From positions 1 to 41,022 of the IMG/VR virus record IMGVR_UViG_3300005067_000090: a stretch of 41,022 nucleotides of DNA; one strand, written 5' to 3'. The notes below the pieces were generated by a model. That model was not told the origin of the DNA and searched no databases. It worked only from the letters and a program-made list of their open reading frames with translations. Position numbers and translations under genes: made by a program. Numbering within the stretch: the first letter of the stretch is position 1; the number at the start of each line of letters is the position of its first letter. This stretch comes from a virus. Positions 8,774-17,138 of this stretch are shown here, in pieces.

Positions 8774-11700
8774 AGCTCACCCCTCATAGCGTCAGTCACG
8801 GAGCCGCCGGCTGCTGCTGGAGTACCCGTAGCCTTGATGTTCGCAAGAGCCGTTTTTGCTTCTTTGACGGCACGGTTTACGCCCTGCATGATGCCGTCGT
8901 AAAGGCCATTTCCTATTGCCTGGCCCGTCGCCTGTGCGGGGCCGGACAAGGCGTTCAATGCCGACGAAACGTCAGCCGTTATTTTCGACGTGTCGATGTT
9001 CTCCGGAGAGAAAGCCTCCGAAATCTTTGCCTTCAGATTCCCCAGTGACCGAACCAGCTCATCAAATCCCATCTGGCTGGATTGCTCTTTCGCCTTCTGC
9101 AGCTCGACGCTCATGTACCGGATCCCGTCGGTGACCTGAACGATTCGGCGATTCTCGTCTTCGGAGATGACGGCGTTTTCCTTCCATTCCCCTCCGAGCT
9201 CGGCTTGTTTGCTGGAAAGCGCCTCCTGCAGTTGTTGGTCTAAGGATCGCACGGTCGTTTCCGTCAACCCCAGGGCATCATCCAGGTATTTCCTGAGGTT
9301 CCGGTAAAACCCTCCACCGGCCTGCTCCGCCATTTCAACAAAGGTGTCCCTGAAGATGTTCCGAAGCGCAGGATTGTCGAACTCGTTCACCAGCTTGTCG
9401 GATATTTCCCTCAGCTTCGCGGTCAGGCTCTCTTCCAGTGCGGTTCCGGCTTCCTCGCCGGAAAGACCAAACCTGTTTTTGAGATCCTTCGTCTTGTTGA
9501 CCAAATCCGCGGCATACACGGTAAATTCCGTGACCGCCTGCTTCATCGCCTCGGCGACGTTTCCCGTGTAGGACATTTCCACTGGAACCGGTTTCGCCGC
9601 ATCCGCCATCGCTTTCTGCACCTTGCCGATGACGTCTTCCATGACGGACCAAACCTCCGCCGGAAGATCCGAAAATGCCGCTTTCAACTGCTTTACTCCG
9701 TCCGTTCCCGCTTCCGTCAGATATCTTTTGATGTCCTCGCCATATTGGCGCATGATTCTGGCCGCCGCCTGCCCCTGATCCTCATAGACATCGACGATGG
9801 CAGAGACCATCCCGGTCATCTCCTGCGGCAGGCTCATGAGCAGCCCCTTGTCGGACGACAGCCCTTCCAGAATTTCAGCCATGACGTCGTCCAGCAGCTG
9901 CTGAACGTCCGGCCCAAGATCCGCGAAAGACTTCTTGAGGGCCGTTGCCCCGTCTTTTCCGGCCAGAACCAGGTACTCTTTTATGTCTTCCCCGAACTTC
10001 TGCATGACCACCGTCGCCGCCGCGCTCTGGTCGTAGAAGGCATTGAAGTCCCTGATGAGGTATGTCTCCAGCTCCTTTGAAAATTCCTCCAGCTTTTTGG
10101 TAGCTTTCTCCGTGGTTTCGATTTGTTCGAGCATGGCGTCAAGGTCGTAGGTTTTTTTCATCCAGTCCTGGACATCTTTTGGCAGAGACTGGAAGGCCTC
10201 GATGTTACCTTCAAGAGCCGCTCGCATCGTGTCCAGGCTCTCTGTCGAATCATCGAGCTTATCCGGGAAAGCCGCCAGTATGGCAAGCGCTCCCGCCCCG
10301 GCGACAGCAAGCCCCGTCAAGGCCGATGTGGTCCCTATAGTCGCGAGCAGACCACCACCTTTGGCGGCAGCTTCAGCTACCGCGACCGCTTTGACGCCAT
10401 CAGCCAAGACTTTGAAAGACTTACCAAGAACGACGACCCCGCCCGCAATTGCGGATATCTTTCCGACAGCCCAGCCCGTGACTATGATTCCTGTGATCGT
10501 ATCGAGGTTTTCCGCCAAGGCCTTCCAGGGGATCATGCTCGCGATGTTCTTGAGGCTTTCGTAAAGTGCTTTCACGCCTTCGCCCAGATTCCGGAACCGG
10601 CTTTCGATCGCTTCGATGTCAATCGAATCGAGGGCGGCGCTGAAATCCTCAACAGTTGCCATTTGGAGACCAAGCCCCGCGAAAAAGGCCTGAACGGCCC
10701 TTCCGACAGCCTCGGTTTCCTTGCTCCATTCCCCGAAGGCACGGGTCAGGTCTCTGAAATGCCCCACAGCTTCTTTTGCCTTGTCCTTTATTCCGTCAAA
10801 AACGATCAGGAAGTTCTCCTGGATCGCGCTTTTCCATTCCTTCACCATATTCTTGAAACCTGACATCTGTTCTTCCAGGAGCTTCTGGGTCGTGCCCACC
10901 TTCCGGAGCTCCTGCTCGAAACCTTCCAGGTCATCGGCCGCAGAAACCAAAATCGCGCCGGCGGCGCTCAGTTCACGCCCGAATATCATGACCAGCTCTT
11001 CCGCTCCGGCACCGGCGTCCTTGAGATCTCGCAGGACGTCCGCGAAGTTGCGCACCTTGCCTTCCGTATCTCGCACGGCGACGCCGAGCGATTTGTACAC
11101 CTGAAGAGCCTTGGGAGCCGGGTCAACGATGGCCGTCATGATCCCGCGCAGGTACGTACCTATCTGTTCGCCCTTGAGCCCAGCTTCAGACAGCGCCTGC
11201 ATGGCCGCTACGGTTTCCTCAAGCGATACCCCTAGCGTATTCGCCACTGGTGCTGCATACCGCATGGCATAGGACAGTTTTTCCATGTTCAGCTGACTGT
11301 TGCTGATGGCGTTGGAGAAGACGTCGGCGATCCTGCCCGTTTCGGAAGCCGAAAGATTGAACGAGCTCAACGTGGCCATAACCACGTCTGCCGTGGACGC
11401 GAGGTCATATCCCTGGGAAACGCTCAGGGCCACGATGCCGTTCACGCCGTCCAGGATCTCCCCTACGCTCATGCCGGCGGACGCCATGTTGTACATCGCA
11501 TCCGCCGCCTGCTGGGCCGAAACGGGGAGCTCCGCCCCTATCTCGCGGGCCTTCGCGGAAAGGGCTTCGAATTCCTCCTGTGTCGCTCCCGCCACACCCT
11601 TGACCTTGAGCATCGAGTCCTCGAAGGACCCGCCGATCGACAGTGACGCCCCGGCGACGGCCGCGGAGGCGGCTGTTAGTCCAGCTGCTATCCCCGTCAC

Positions 11701-11859
11701 GGCTTTCATCAACGGATTGAAGACGGTCCCCAGATTCTGGCCCAGCCTCTGGGCGTTGGTTCCGAACTGGACCAGTTTCTTCCCTGTGGCGTTCAGGGTA
11801 TTGATGACTTCCTGGGCCTCGGCGGAAATCTTGATCTGGACTTTTTTCTGTCCTGCCAT
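8770..11859 (-). CDS. Tail tape measure protein (TP901 family)
   Basis: A 1029-residue protein. Residues about 75-300 carry the TP901-type core: GSFEDSMLKVKGVAG, then SAQQAADAMYNMASAGM, then LSYAMRYAAPVANTLGVS, ETVAAMQALSEAG and GTYLRGIMTA. Hydrophobic, glycine-rich segments near 50-75 and 465-530 could insert in membranes during DNA ejection, and the rest is largely helical. The protein threads the tail lumen and sets tail length; at about 0.15 nm per residue this predicts a tail near 150 nm (inference). It follows the G/GT chaperone genes, as in lambda. Confidence 0.95.
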   Translation of the reverse strand: MAGQKKVQIKISAEAQEVINTLNATGKKLVQFGTNAQRLGQNLGTVFNPLMKAVTGIAAGLTAASAAVAGASLSIGGSFEDSMLKVKGVAGATQEEFEALSAKAREIGAELPVSAQQAADAMYNMASAGMSVGEILDGVNGIVALSVSQGYDLASTADVVMATLSSFNLSASETGRIADVFSNAISNSQLNMEKLSYAMRYAAPVANTLGVSLEETVAAMQALSEAGLKGEQIGTYLRGIMTAIVDPAPKALQVYKSLGVAVRDTEGKVRNFADVLRDLKDAGAGAEELVMIFGRELSAAGAILVSAADDLEGFEQELRKVGTTQKLLEEQMSGFKNMVKEWKSAIQENFLIVFDGIKDKAKEAVGHFRDLTRAFGEWSKETEAVGRAVQAFFAGLGLQMATVEDFSAALDSIDIEAIESRFRNLGEGVKALYESLKNIASMIPWKALAENLDTITGIIVTGWAVGKISAIAGGVVVLGKSFKVLADGVKAVAVAEAAAKGGGLLATIGTTSALTGLAVAGAGALAILAAFPDKLDDSTESLDTMRAALEGNIEAFQSLPKDVQDWMKKTYDLDAMLEQIETTEKATKKLEEFSKELETYLIRDFNAFYDQSAAATVVMQKFGEDIKEYLVLAGKDGATALKKSFADLGPDVQQLLDDVMAEILEGLSSDKGLLMSLPQEMTGMVSAIVDVYEDQGQAAARIMRQYGEDIKRYLTEAGTDGVKQLKAAFSDLPAEVWSVMEDVIGKVQKAMADAAKPVPVEMSYTGNVAEAMKQAVTEFTVYAADLVNKTKDLKNRFGLSGEEAGTALEESLTAKLREISDKLVNEFDNPALRNIFRDTFVEMAEQAGGGFYRNLRKYLDDALGLTETTVRSLDQQLQEALSSKQAELGGEWKENAVISEDENRRIVQVTDGIRYMSVELQKAKEQSSQMGFDELVRSLGNLKAKISEAFSPENIDTSKITADVSSALNALSGPAQATGQAIGNGLYDGIMQGVNRAVKEAKTALANIKATGTPAAAGGSVTDAMRGEL

Positions 11860-11898
11860 GAGGCACCCCCTATAGTCGATAAAGCCGAGGGGCGGAGA

Positions 11899-12551
11899 TC
11901 ACAGGTCTTCGCCCCTTCCGAACAGTCCCATTTCCACCATCTCGTCGACGGTGCGTTTTTTGCCCTTCGGTTTCGTCCCGTTTTCGGGAAAGACCTGGGA
12001 AAGGACGCTCCCGGCCTTGTATTGTGCCAGCCGGGCCATGGCCGGGAAAACGGCCCGGAGATACCCGCCGCTCTGCCAGTAGGTCATGCGACAGAACAAA
12101 TCCTCGTCGGTGATTCCGAACGTTCTCAAAGCGAGGAGAAGGACCGGCCACTCTAACCCTTCGATTTCAGGGTCGATATCTTTTTTGCGGACCTGGCCAC
12201 CTTCTCCATCAGCGCGAAAAAATCCTCGACGATTCCCGCCAGGTCGTTTTCGTCCCAGACCAGATCCAGAAGGGAAAGCTCGTACTTCATGGGAAGCTCC
12301 TTCCATTCCTGGAATGTCGGGAAGCTTGTCTTGAGCAGCAGGTCGAGAGCGGGACCCCCGCCCCTCAAGGCACCCTTCACGGCCTCGGGGACGGGAAGCC
12401 CTTCGCCCACCATCTTTTCGATGACTCCCTGCAGCTGCTCCGCAACGGTTTCCGTCAGATCCCAGACGTCCTGGCGGGTCAACCGATGCAGCTCGTGTTC
12501 GTCGCCGAAGATTTTCACTTTCACAGGCCTCGGCCTTGGAAAGTCACGCAC
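11899..12551 (-). CDS. Tail assembly chaperone GT fusion made by -1 ribosomal frameshift
   Basis: The zero-frame G protein gene ends at 12153, but a second coding stretch in the -1 frame runs on to 11899 with no start of its own. Slipping on A AAA AAG at 12180-12186 joins 124 G residues to 93 T residues (KDIDPEIEGLEWPVLLLALR onward), giving 217 residues. This is the lambda G/GT arrangement: G coats the tape measure protein and the T part recruits tail tube subunits. Both parts are absent from the virion in lambda. The frameshift is predicted from sequence and gene order, not measured. Confidence 0.85.
12153..12551 (-). CDS. Tail assembly chaperone G (zero-frame product)
   Basis: A 132-residue, mostly helical protein (VKVKIFGDEHELHRLTRQDV, then LTETVAEQLQGVIEKMVGEG). 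It lies immediately between the major tail protein and the tape measure gene, the invariant place of the G-type chaperone. The last nine codons, after the slippery site, are used only when no frameshift occurs. The G:GT ratio matters for tail assembly in lambda, so the frameshift efficiency is a likely control point. Confidence 0.85.
   Translation of the reverse strand: MRDFPRPRPVKVKIFGDEHELHRLTRQDVWDLTETVAEQLQGVIEKMVGEGLPVPEAVKGALRGGGPALDLLLKTSFPTFQEWKELPMKYELSLLDLVWDENDLAGIVEDFFALMEKVARSAKKISTLKSKG
12180..12186 (-). promoter_or_regulatory. Slippery heptamer A AAA AAG for -1 frameshifting
   Basis: In the zero frame the codons are GCA AAA AAG, so the heptamer has the X XXY YYZ phasing of efficient bacterial -1 sites, the same heptamer as in E. 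coli dnaX. The overlap in the -1 frame is open to 11899. A ribosome site-like purine stretch (GGAGAAGG) lies upstream. I see no obvious strong hairpin immediately downstream. Confidence 0.85.
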
Positions 12552-12557
12552 CAGCTA

Positions 12558-13328
12558 TCACCACCCGCCGAAGGGCGGTGTCTCCGTCTCGTAGACCAGA
12601 CCGAACTGCTGTCCCGCGGTCTTCGTCGAATCTGCAACTGCAGAAATCTCAAGCTCTATGGGGCTCACGTCGGCGTCATTGAAACCGAGAACGAAATCGC
12701 CGCCCACTTTCGCCTTCCAGATCTTGACGACCCGGTAGGTTCCGTCCCGTTTTTTGTGAACGAAAACGAGCTGATGTTCAGTAGATTCCGAACCGGCGCC
12801 TCCGAAACCGAAGCCCGATTCATCGTAGGTCACGTAGTCGTAACTCACCAGCACAGTGTCGCCGTCGGCGATATTCACCGAACCCGGAACGCGGCAAATC
12901 TGGCCGTCAAGACGGTCAAGGTAGTAATCGGTTCCCTCCACGAGAGCGCCTGCTTCGGCATCCGTGACGGTGATCGACCCGGTCAAAAACTCGTGGGCCA
13001 GCTTGGTGTTCTTGTTCGCGGTCACCGTCACCGCCTCATCCTCGACGCTGGCACTTCCTGCAGTCGCCGTATACGCGGCGTACTCGTCCATGAGTGACCT
13101 GAGCCTGCTCAGGTTCGCCTCGAGGAGGGAGACATTCGCCACACAGGTCTCTTCCTGGATGATCTTCAGAATCGTCGCGGCGGGAAATCCCGCCTGTTTC
13201 TCGTAATAGCTCTTGCCGTGGGTGAACTGGACCTCACCCTCGAGCTGCCCAACATCGACACCGTCGATGTACAGTTTCCCGGTCCCAATAATGATGTCAT
13301 TGGGATTCAGTACATTCGCCACATTCAT
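12558..13328 (-). CDS. Major tail tube protein
   Basis: A 256-residue, acidic, beta-rich protein. The N-terminal part (NDIIIGTGKLYIDGVDVGQL, then GEVQFTHGKSYYEK) is typical of siphovirus tube proteins that form hexameric rings. A central segment (about 85-165; TVTANKNTKLAHEFLTGSI, ADGDTVLVSYDYVTYD) resembles a small beta-sandwich insertion. It lies directly upstream of the chaperone G gene and downstream of the tail-completion genes, matching lambda V. Confidence 0.85.
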   Translation of the reverse strand: MNVANVLNPNDIIIGTGKLYIDGVDVGQLEGEVQFTHGKSYYEKQAGFPAATILKIIQEETCVANVSLLEANLSRLRSLMDEYAAYTATAGSASVEDEAVTVTANKNTKLAHEFLTGSITVTDAEAGALVEGTDYYLDRLDGQICRVPGSVNIADGDTVLVSYDYVTYDESGFGFGGAGSESTEHQLVFVHKKRDGTYRVVKIWKAKVGGDFVLGFNDADVSPIELEISAVADSTKTAGQQFGLVYETETPPFGGW

Positions 13329-13349
13329 TCACCCCTTTCAGGTGATCCC

Positions 13350-13802
13350 TTACCTCAGTTGCATCGAAACGGTCATGACACCCGGGAAGCGAGGTGCCCA
13401 TTCGCCCGTCGTGGCCGGCGCCATTTCCACGGACGTCACGGAATATTCCCGCTCCACCACGTGAATCGCCGCAGCGATCAGCTCTCCAAGATCGTCGGAT
13501 TCCTTCGTCCCTCCGACTTCGCGGATGCCCTCTTCTTCGGAGCTTCCATGGATCTTGACCTCCCACCCGAGCGTCAGCGTCGCCGATTCCGGCTTTCCGC
13601 CGGCGCCGTAGATGATGTTTCCCTCCGTGACGATCGCCAGGGGAAGGTCCGTATCCTTCGGGTTCGTGTCCGGGGTACCCCCGATGCCGAGGAAAAGGGA
13701 GATGTCCTTTCCGTAATGCGCCTGACACCAGGCCTGAACGGCCGAATCGTCCCGGATATGCCCGAGCACGCTTCGGGCCAGCTCTCGCAAAGTCACGGGC
13801 AC
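13350..13802 (-). CDS. Probable tail terminator / minor tail protein (lambda U position)
   Basis: A 150-residue protein with a helical start (LRELARSVLGHIRDDSAVQA) and a strand-rich middle (LPLAIVTEGNIIYGAGG, ATLTLGWEVKIHGS), then a helix and a final strand (VSVEMAPATTGEW). Its place just before the tube gene is that of the tail terminator, which caps the tube and joins it to the head. The alpha/beta pattern agrees; the assignment rests mostly on gene order. Confidence 0.7.
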   Translation of the reverse strand: MPVTLRELARSVLGHIRDDSAVQAWCQAHYGKDISLFLGIGGTPDTNPKDTDLPLAIVTEGNIIYGAGGKPESATLTLGWEVKIHGSSEEEGIREVGGTKESDDLGELIAAAIHVVEREYSVTSVEMAPATTGEWAPRFPGVMTVSMQLR

Positions 13803-13808
13803 CCCTCC

Positions 13809-14408
13809 CTAAAACCATCTTTTGACGACCCGGTATTTCCGGGCCGACGTCCTTTTGCTCCTGGATTTGTTCCCAGTCAGGTAGCTCCAGATCTTCTCCT
13901 CGATATGAGGCGTGATCTTCGACTCGTAGGCCTCGTAGATGGGCCCGATCGTCGGCCTCGCCGGCAGGTCGATGGTTCGTTTGTTCGGGCTGATCCCCAC
14001 GCCGGCGGCAAAGTACGCCCGGCGGACCTTTCGCGTCGCCGGACTTCTGGAACCACTCTCGTGCTTTTCGAACAGCTTGACGGCACTCGGGCTCAATGGT
14101 CCTACCAGAACCGAATTGTCGCCTTTTTGGTACTGATACCCCACCGCCTTGGGCAGCTGACCCAGCCACGGGTACATTCGTTTCGATTGTCCGCCGAACT
14201 TCGCTTCCAGCGGCCGCCGCCTTTTGGCTTCCATTCGTTTCGGGTATCTCTTCCCTCCCGGGGCTCCGGACCGGATACCTTTTTTGATCTCCCGCGAGAG
14301 CCACCAGCCGGTGCTTTTCAGGGCCGACCTGGTGAAATTCGGAAAGGCTTCAGCAGCCCATTCGAGCCACGGGCTCGCCTCGTCGATGACTTCAACGGTG
14401 GTCTTCAC
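13809..14408 (-). CDS. Head-tail / tail-completion protein (lambda Z or HK97 gp10-like position)
   Basis: A 199-residue, very basic protein with many Arg/Lys (RRPLEAKFGGQSKR, RSKRTSARKYRVVKRWF). An N-terminal helical part (SPWLEWAAEAFPNFTRSAL) resembles phage minor tail proteins that complete the tail top. It lies between the FII-like gene and the U-position gene. DNA or RNA contact is suggested by the charge but not shown. Confidence 0.65.
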   Translation of the reverse strand: MKTTVEVIDEASPWLEWAAEAFPNFTRSALKSTGWWLSREIKKGIRSGAPGGKRYPKRMEAKRRRPLEAKFGGQSKRMYPWLGQLPKAVGYQYQKGDNSVLVGPLSPSAVKLFEKHESGSRSPATRKVRRAYFAAGVGISPNKRTIDLPARPTIGPIYEAYESKITPHIEEKIWSYLTGNKSRSKRTSARKYRVVKRWF

Positions 14409-14412
14409 GACA

Positions 14413-14730
14413 TCACCCCCAGGGGTTTTCCTCGGAGACGCAGACGAGACTGTAGGCCCCGGGCAACGGCTGCACCTGAACGACCTTCCAGATCACGCCT
14501 TCTGAATCCCTGACGACGTCCCCGCGTTGAGGCTTGTCGAGGCCTTCAGCCGACAAAAAAACCGTCGCCCGGGCAGCGCTCCCCTCGGAAGCCATCTCGT
14601 TTCCAGACTCCGGCGCCGCGTCCCTGGCCACAACAGCGGACACCGTAGTGCCGTTTATCTCCACGTCTTCGGCGAACTCCCCACCCACGAGGGTCTCCAA
14701 GTCCGCCCGGACCTGGTCTTTGAAGTTCAT
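14413..14730 (-). CDS. Head-tail joining protein (lambda FII-like)
   Basis: A 105-residue protein. It begins with a helix (FKDQVRADLETLVGGEFAED) followed by strands (ATVFLSAEGL, RGDVVRDSEGVIWKVVQVQP), the size and fold pattern of FII-type attachment proteins. The motif with a flat-lying QRGDVV turn and a final beta strand is typical. It overlaps the upstream acidic protein gene by 4 bases. In lambda, FII binds under gpW at the neck. Confidence 0.7.
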   Translation of the reverse strand: MNFKDQVRADLETLVGGEFAEDVEINGTTVSAVVARDAAPESGNEMASEGSAARATVFLSAEGLDKPQRGDVVRDSEGVIWKVVQVQPLPGAYSLVCVSEENPWG

Positions 14731-15053
14731 TCAACACCCTTCTTCCCGGACCCCCTTTTTCTCGGCTTTTTCGTCTTGGCCTTGCCGGACGGTTTCTTTT
14801 CGGTCTCTTCAGCCTCCGTCACCTGTTTCTCAGGTGCAGTCTCGGCAGGTTCCGCCTCGACTTCCGCTTTTTCCGCCACAGGTTCCGGATCTTTTGCGAC
14901 AGTTTTTTTCGGTTCATCTCTGGCTTCAGGAACTCGTTCGGCATACCCTTTTTCGATCAGCCGTTTCTCCTCTTCAGGAGAAAGCCCGGGGACGAGATCC
15001 CCGGGCAGGTAGAGGGCCCTGAGCGATCTGAGGCGTTTCAGGGCCCGTATCAT
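14727..15053 (-). CDS. Head protein with an acidic/basic low-complexity tail (lambda FI position)
   Basis: A 108-residue protein. Residues 1-40 carry a short ordered part (MIRALKRLRSLRALYLPGDL, then EEEKRLIEKGYAER); the rest alternates Glu/Ala and Lys/Pro and ends in Lys/Gly/Arg-rich sequence, so it is probably disordered. The ATG at 15053 overlaps the capsid stop (ATGA), which decides the start over longer alternatives inside the capsid gene. The position matches lambda FI, a packaging accessory protein with an acidic disordered region. Confidence 0.7.
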   Translation of the reverse strand: MIRALKRLRSLRALYLPGDLVPGLSPEEEKRLIEKGYAERVPEARDEPKKTVAKDPEPVAEKAEVEAEPAETAPEKQVTEAEETEKKPSGKAKTKKPRKRGSGKKGVE

Positions 15054-16081
15054 CAGGAGATCACCTCGACCACGTAGAAGGCGTCGACCTGGGTCGGCAC
15101 CGGCAGGGGCCGGCTTTGAAGCTGTACCCACCTCACGACGGGATCATCATCGACCCAGCTGCGGGGTACCCTGTTCGCCATGTAGGTAACCATCTGGCCG
15201 GATTCGTCCTTCGTGATGACGGCCCCGTAGTTCATGACCGTCTGGGCCCTGGTGGATCCGAGAAGGACCTTCTTCTCCGGAACCATGGGCTGCTGGGTCC
15301 CGGTGTCGTCCACGTACCATTCGAGGTATGAGTAGACGTCGAGGCCGAGCTCGTTGATGTGCCCCAGGTAGGTCGCCCCGTTGGGAAGCTGTTTCGGATC
15401 GATCTGTCCCGTGTTGATGAGGCGCTTGTCGAGTAGGTTCTGCACCTTGGCGTGATTCAGAAAATACGGCACGACATCGGGCGCCAGGATGCAGACGTCG
15501 GGGTTCACGCCCGACCCTTTCACGACCTCACCGAAGAACAGGCGGAGCGTATCCAGCGGGTTCGACGCATCGGCGCTCCAGAGCGCATTCCCTATCAGCG
15601 TGTCCGATGGAACGGAGAAATCGATCTCGTAGCTGATGCCCTCGCCCTCCACGGCGATCTTCCCCGCGAAAAGCGCCTGCGCGCACATCCACTCTTCCCG
15701 TCGAATGATGGCGTCGTCGAGCTCGGCCAGATCCTTCCCGAGCTTCACCGCGGCCCGCTCGTCGGGAGACATGCCCGAATAGAGGGCTTCCCCGGGCAGC
15801 CGGTTCAGGATGTCCTCCGCGGTGGTCTGCTTTTTGGGCTTCAAAAGCGGCGCCTCGAAGGTGTGAGTCGTGAAGCCCTGGTTCGCCAGGACCTTACCGG
15901 CCAGAACGGGCGAGACGAAGGGCGCCATTTTCCGCGTACCCTTTTGGATATCAACATCCACCTTCGACGTGTCCGAATATTCCACATCCCTGAAGAACAT
16001 GTCCCGGATGAATGTCTTCGGCGCCGGTCTCTGTTCCAGGGCTTTGAGCATGGTGCGCGTTTCAAAAATGCTGATGGGCAT
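15053..16081 (-). CDS. Major capsid protein (lambda gpE family)
   Basis: A 342-residue protein (lambda gpE has 341). It begins SIFETRTMLKALEQRPAPK, has the RDMFFRD segment, a basic/acidic E-loop region, and the late motif WVDDDPVVRWVQLQSRPLP, all typical of this family. It folds as the HK97 fold to form the icosahedral shell. It follows the decoration gene and a GGGGGTGG ribosome site. The protease encoded upstream acts on the procapsid. Confidence 0.93.
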   Translation of the reverse strand: MPISIFETRTMLKALEQRPAPKTFIRDMFFRDVEYSDTSKVDVDIQKGTRKMAPFVSPVLAGKVLANQGFTTHTFEAPLLKPKKQTTAEDILNRLPGEALYSGMSPDERAAVKLGKDLAELDDAIIRREEWMCAQALFAGKIAVEGEGISYEIDFSVPSDTLIGNALWSADASNPLDTLRLFFGEVVKGSGVNPDVCILAPDVVPYFLNHAKVQNLLDKRLINTGQIDPKQLPNGATYLGHINELGLDVYSYLEWYVDDTGTQQPMVPEKKVLLGSTRAQTVMNYGAVITKDESGQMVTYMANRVPRSWVDDDPVVRWVQLQSRPLPVPTQVDAFYVVEVIS

Positions 16082-16094
16082 TCATGCCACCCCC

Positions 16095-16736
16095 TTATCC
16101 AATCGTCTTGAGGAAGATCCCGAGAGCCCGAAGGGCGTCGCGATGCGTATCCGCACCGTCGCTGCCTCCGAAGGTCAGGGCATCTTCGTTGAATTCGCCC
16201 GTCAGGTAGACCGGTGCGGGCTTGTCCTCTTCCGTGGCATCCACGTCATCGGCGAGGATCGCCACGGGATTCGCGCTGCCGTCCACGCTCGCGCTGTCGA
16301 CGAGCTTTGCGTATCCGGACCCGGCCGCCACCGGAATGGAAAAGCTGTCTCCCACCGCAAAATCGGAAGCGGTCGCATTCCCGATGGTGAATTCCAGGTG
16401 CCCGTTCGCGTAGGCCACCCCCTGCACCGCATCTTCAAGGCGCGACCCGTCGGGTGCGTAAACGGCGAAGACCGCATCGTTCGCACCGGCTTCAGACGGT
16501 GCCGCGGTACAAGCCAGCGCATAGCTTCCGATCTTCGCCTCAGCACCGAGGGCGACCCCGGTAACCTCGCCGTCACCATTGTTTGTTCCGGTGACGACCG
16601 AGCCTATGGCCTTCGTCATCTTGCCCAGCACGGACCCGAGGGAAAGATTCTGGCCAGACGCCAGGGTCATCTTTCCGGACACGATGGGCATGGAACTTCC
16701 GGCAAACAGATTCGCCGGCGTGTAAGTTTCACTCAT
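16095..16736 (-). CDS. Head decoration protein (lambda gpD-like, extended)
   Basis: A 213-residue protein. The N-terminus (TYTPANLFAGSSMPIVSGK) and the C-terminus (PVYLTGEFNEDALTFGG) match the HDPD family that trimers on the expanded capsid. Lambda gpD has about 110 residues; here a central, beta-rich insert of roughly 100 residues (about 40-145) is present, which may add a surface-exposed domain. It lies between protease and capsid genes, exactly as D does between C and E. Confidence 0.85.
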   Translation of the reverse strand: MSETYTPANLFAGSSMPIVSGKMTLASGQNLSLGSVLGKMTKAIGSVVTGTNNGDGEVTGVALGAEAKIGSYALACTAAPSEAGANDAVFAVYAPDGSRLEDAVQGVAYANGHLEFTIGNATASDFAVGDSFSIPVAAGSGYAKLVDSASVDGSANPVAILADDVDATEEDKPAPVYLTGEFNEDALTFGGSDGADTHRDALRALGIFLKTIG

Positions 16737-16769
16737 TTCACGTTCACCCCTTTTCTGTCATTTCGCGGC

Positions 16770-17138
16770 CTACCGCCGCTTGAACGCCAAGGCGATCTTC
16801 GATGCCTGGGCCGTGACTTCGTCCTCTTCGCCCTTTCCGGCGTCGAGTTCCGTCGCCCCGGGCGCCACGCCCTCGAGGGCCTTCGCGTCCTGACGCAGGC
16901 TTTCGAGCACTTTTTCGCCCCGTTCCTTCTGGGCCTTGATGATCGCAACGGCCACGTCCTCAGGCTGGACTGGCTCCTCAAACTTCGCCTTAGTCACGAT
17001 CTCATCGAAACCCTTCACCGCCAGATCCTCGATGGCTCTGATCCGCTCCCGCTCCTGCTTTGCCCCTTCCGTTCTGGCCTGGTTTCGGATTTCCTCCAGG
17101 AGCTCGGGATACTGTTCCGCCAGCTCTTCAAGGTTCAT
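16770..17138 (-). CDS. Nested scaffold protein (lambda Nu3-like) from an internal start
   Basis: Within the protease frame an ATG at 17138 is preceded by AAGGAGG at a 7-base spacing, a better ribosome site than most genes here have. It would yield 122 residues, MNLEELAEQYPELLEEIRNQ onward, mostly helical with a coiled-coil character and a basic end (ALAFKRR) that could contact the capsid. In lambda the Nu3 scaffold is made the same way from the end of gene C. Confidence 0.8.
   Translation of the reverse strand: MNLEELAEQYPELLEEIRNQARTEGAKQERERIRAIEDLAVKGFDEIVTKAKFEEPVQPEDVAVAIIKAQKERGEKVLESLRQDAKALEGVAPGATELDAGKGEEDEVTAQASKIALAFKRR

Noticed and set aside
13297-14304. Minus-strand frame of 335 codons overlapping three tail genes in another phase
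   Set aside because: Composition is Arg/Gly-rich and random-looking, while the competing frames give ordinary phage proteins with tight starts.
13218-14513. Plus-strand frame of about 430 codons across the tail-completion genes
   Set aside because: Arg/Pro/His-rich shadow of real minus-strand genes, with no ribosome site or recognisable motif.
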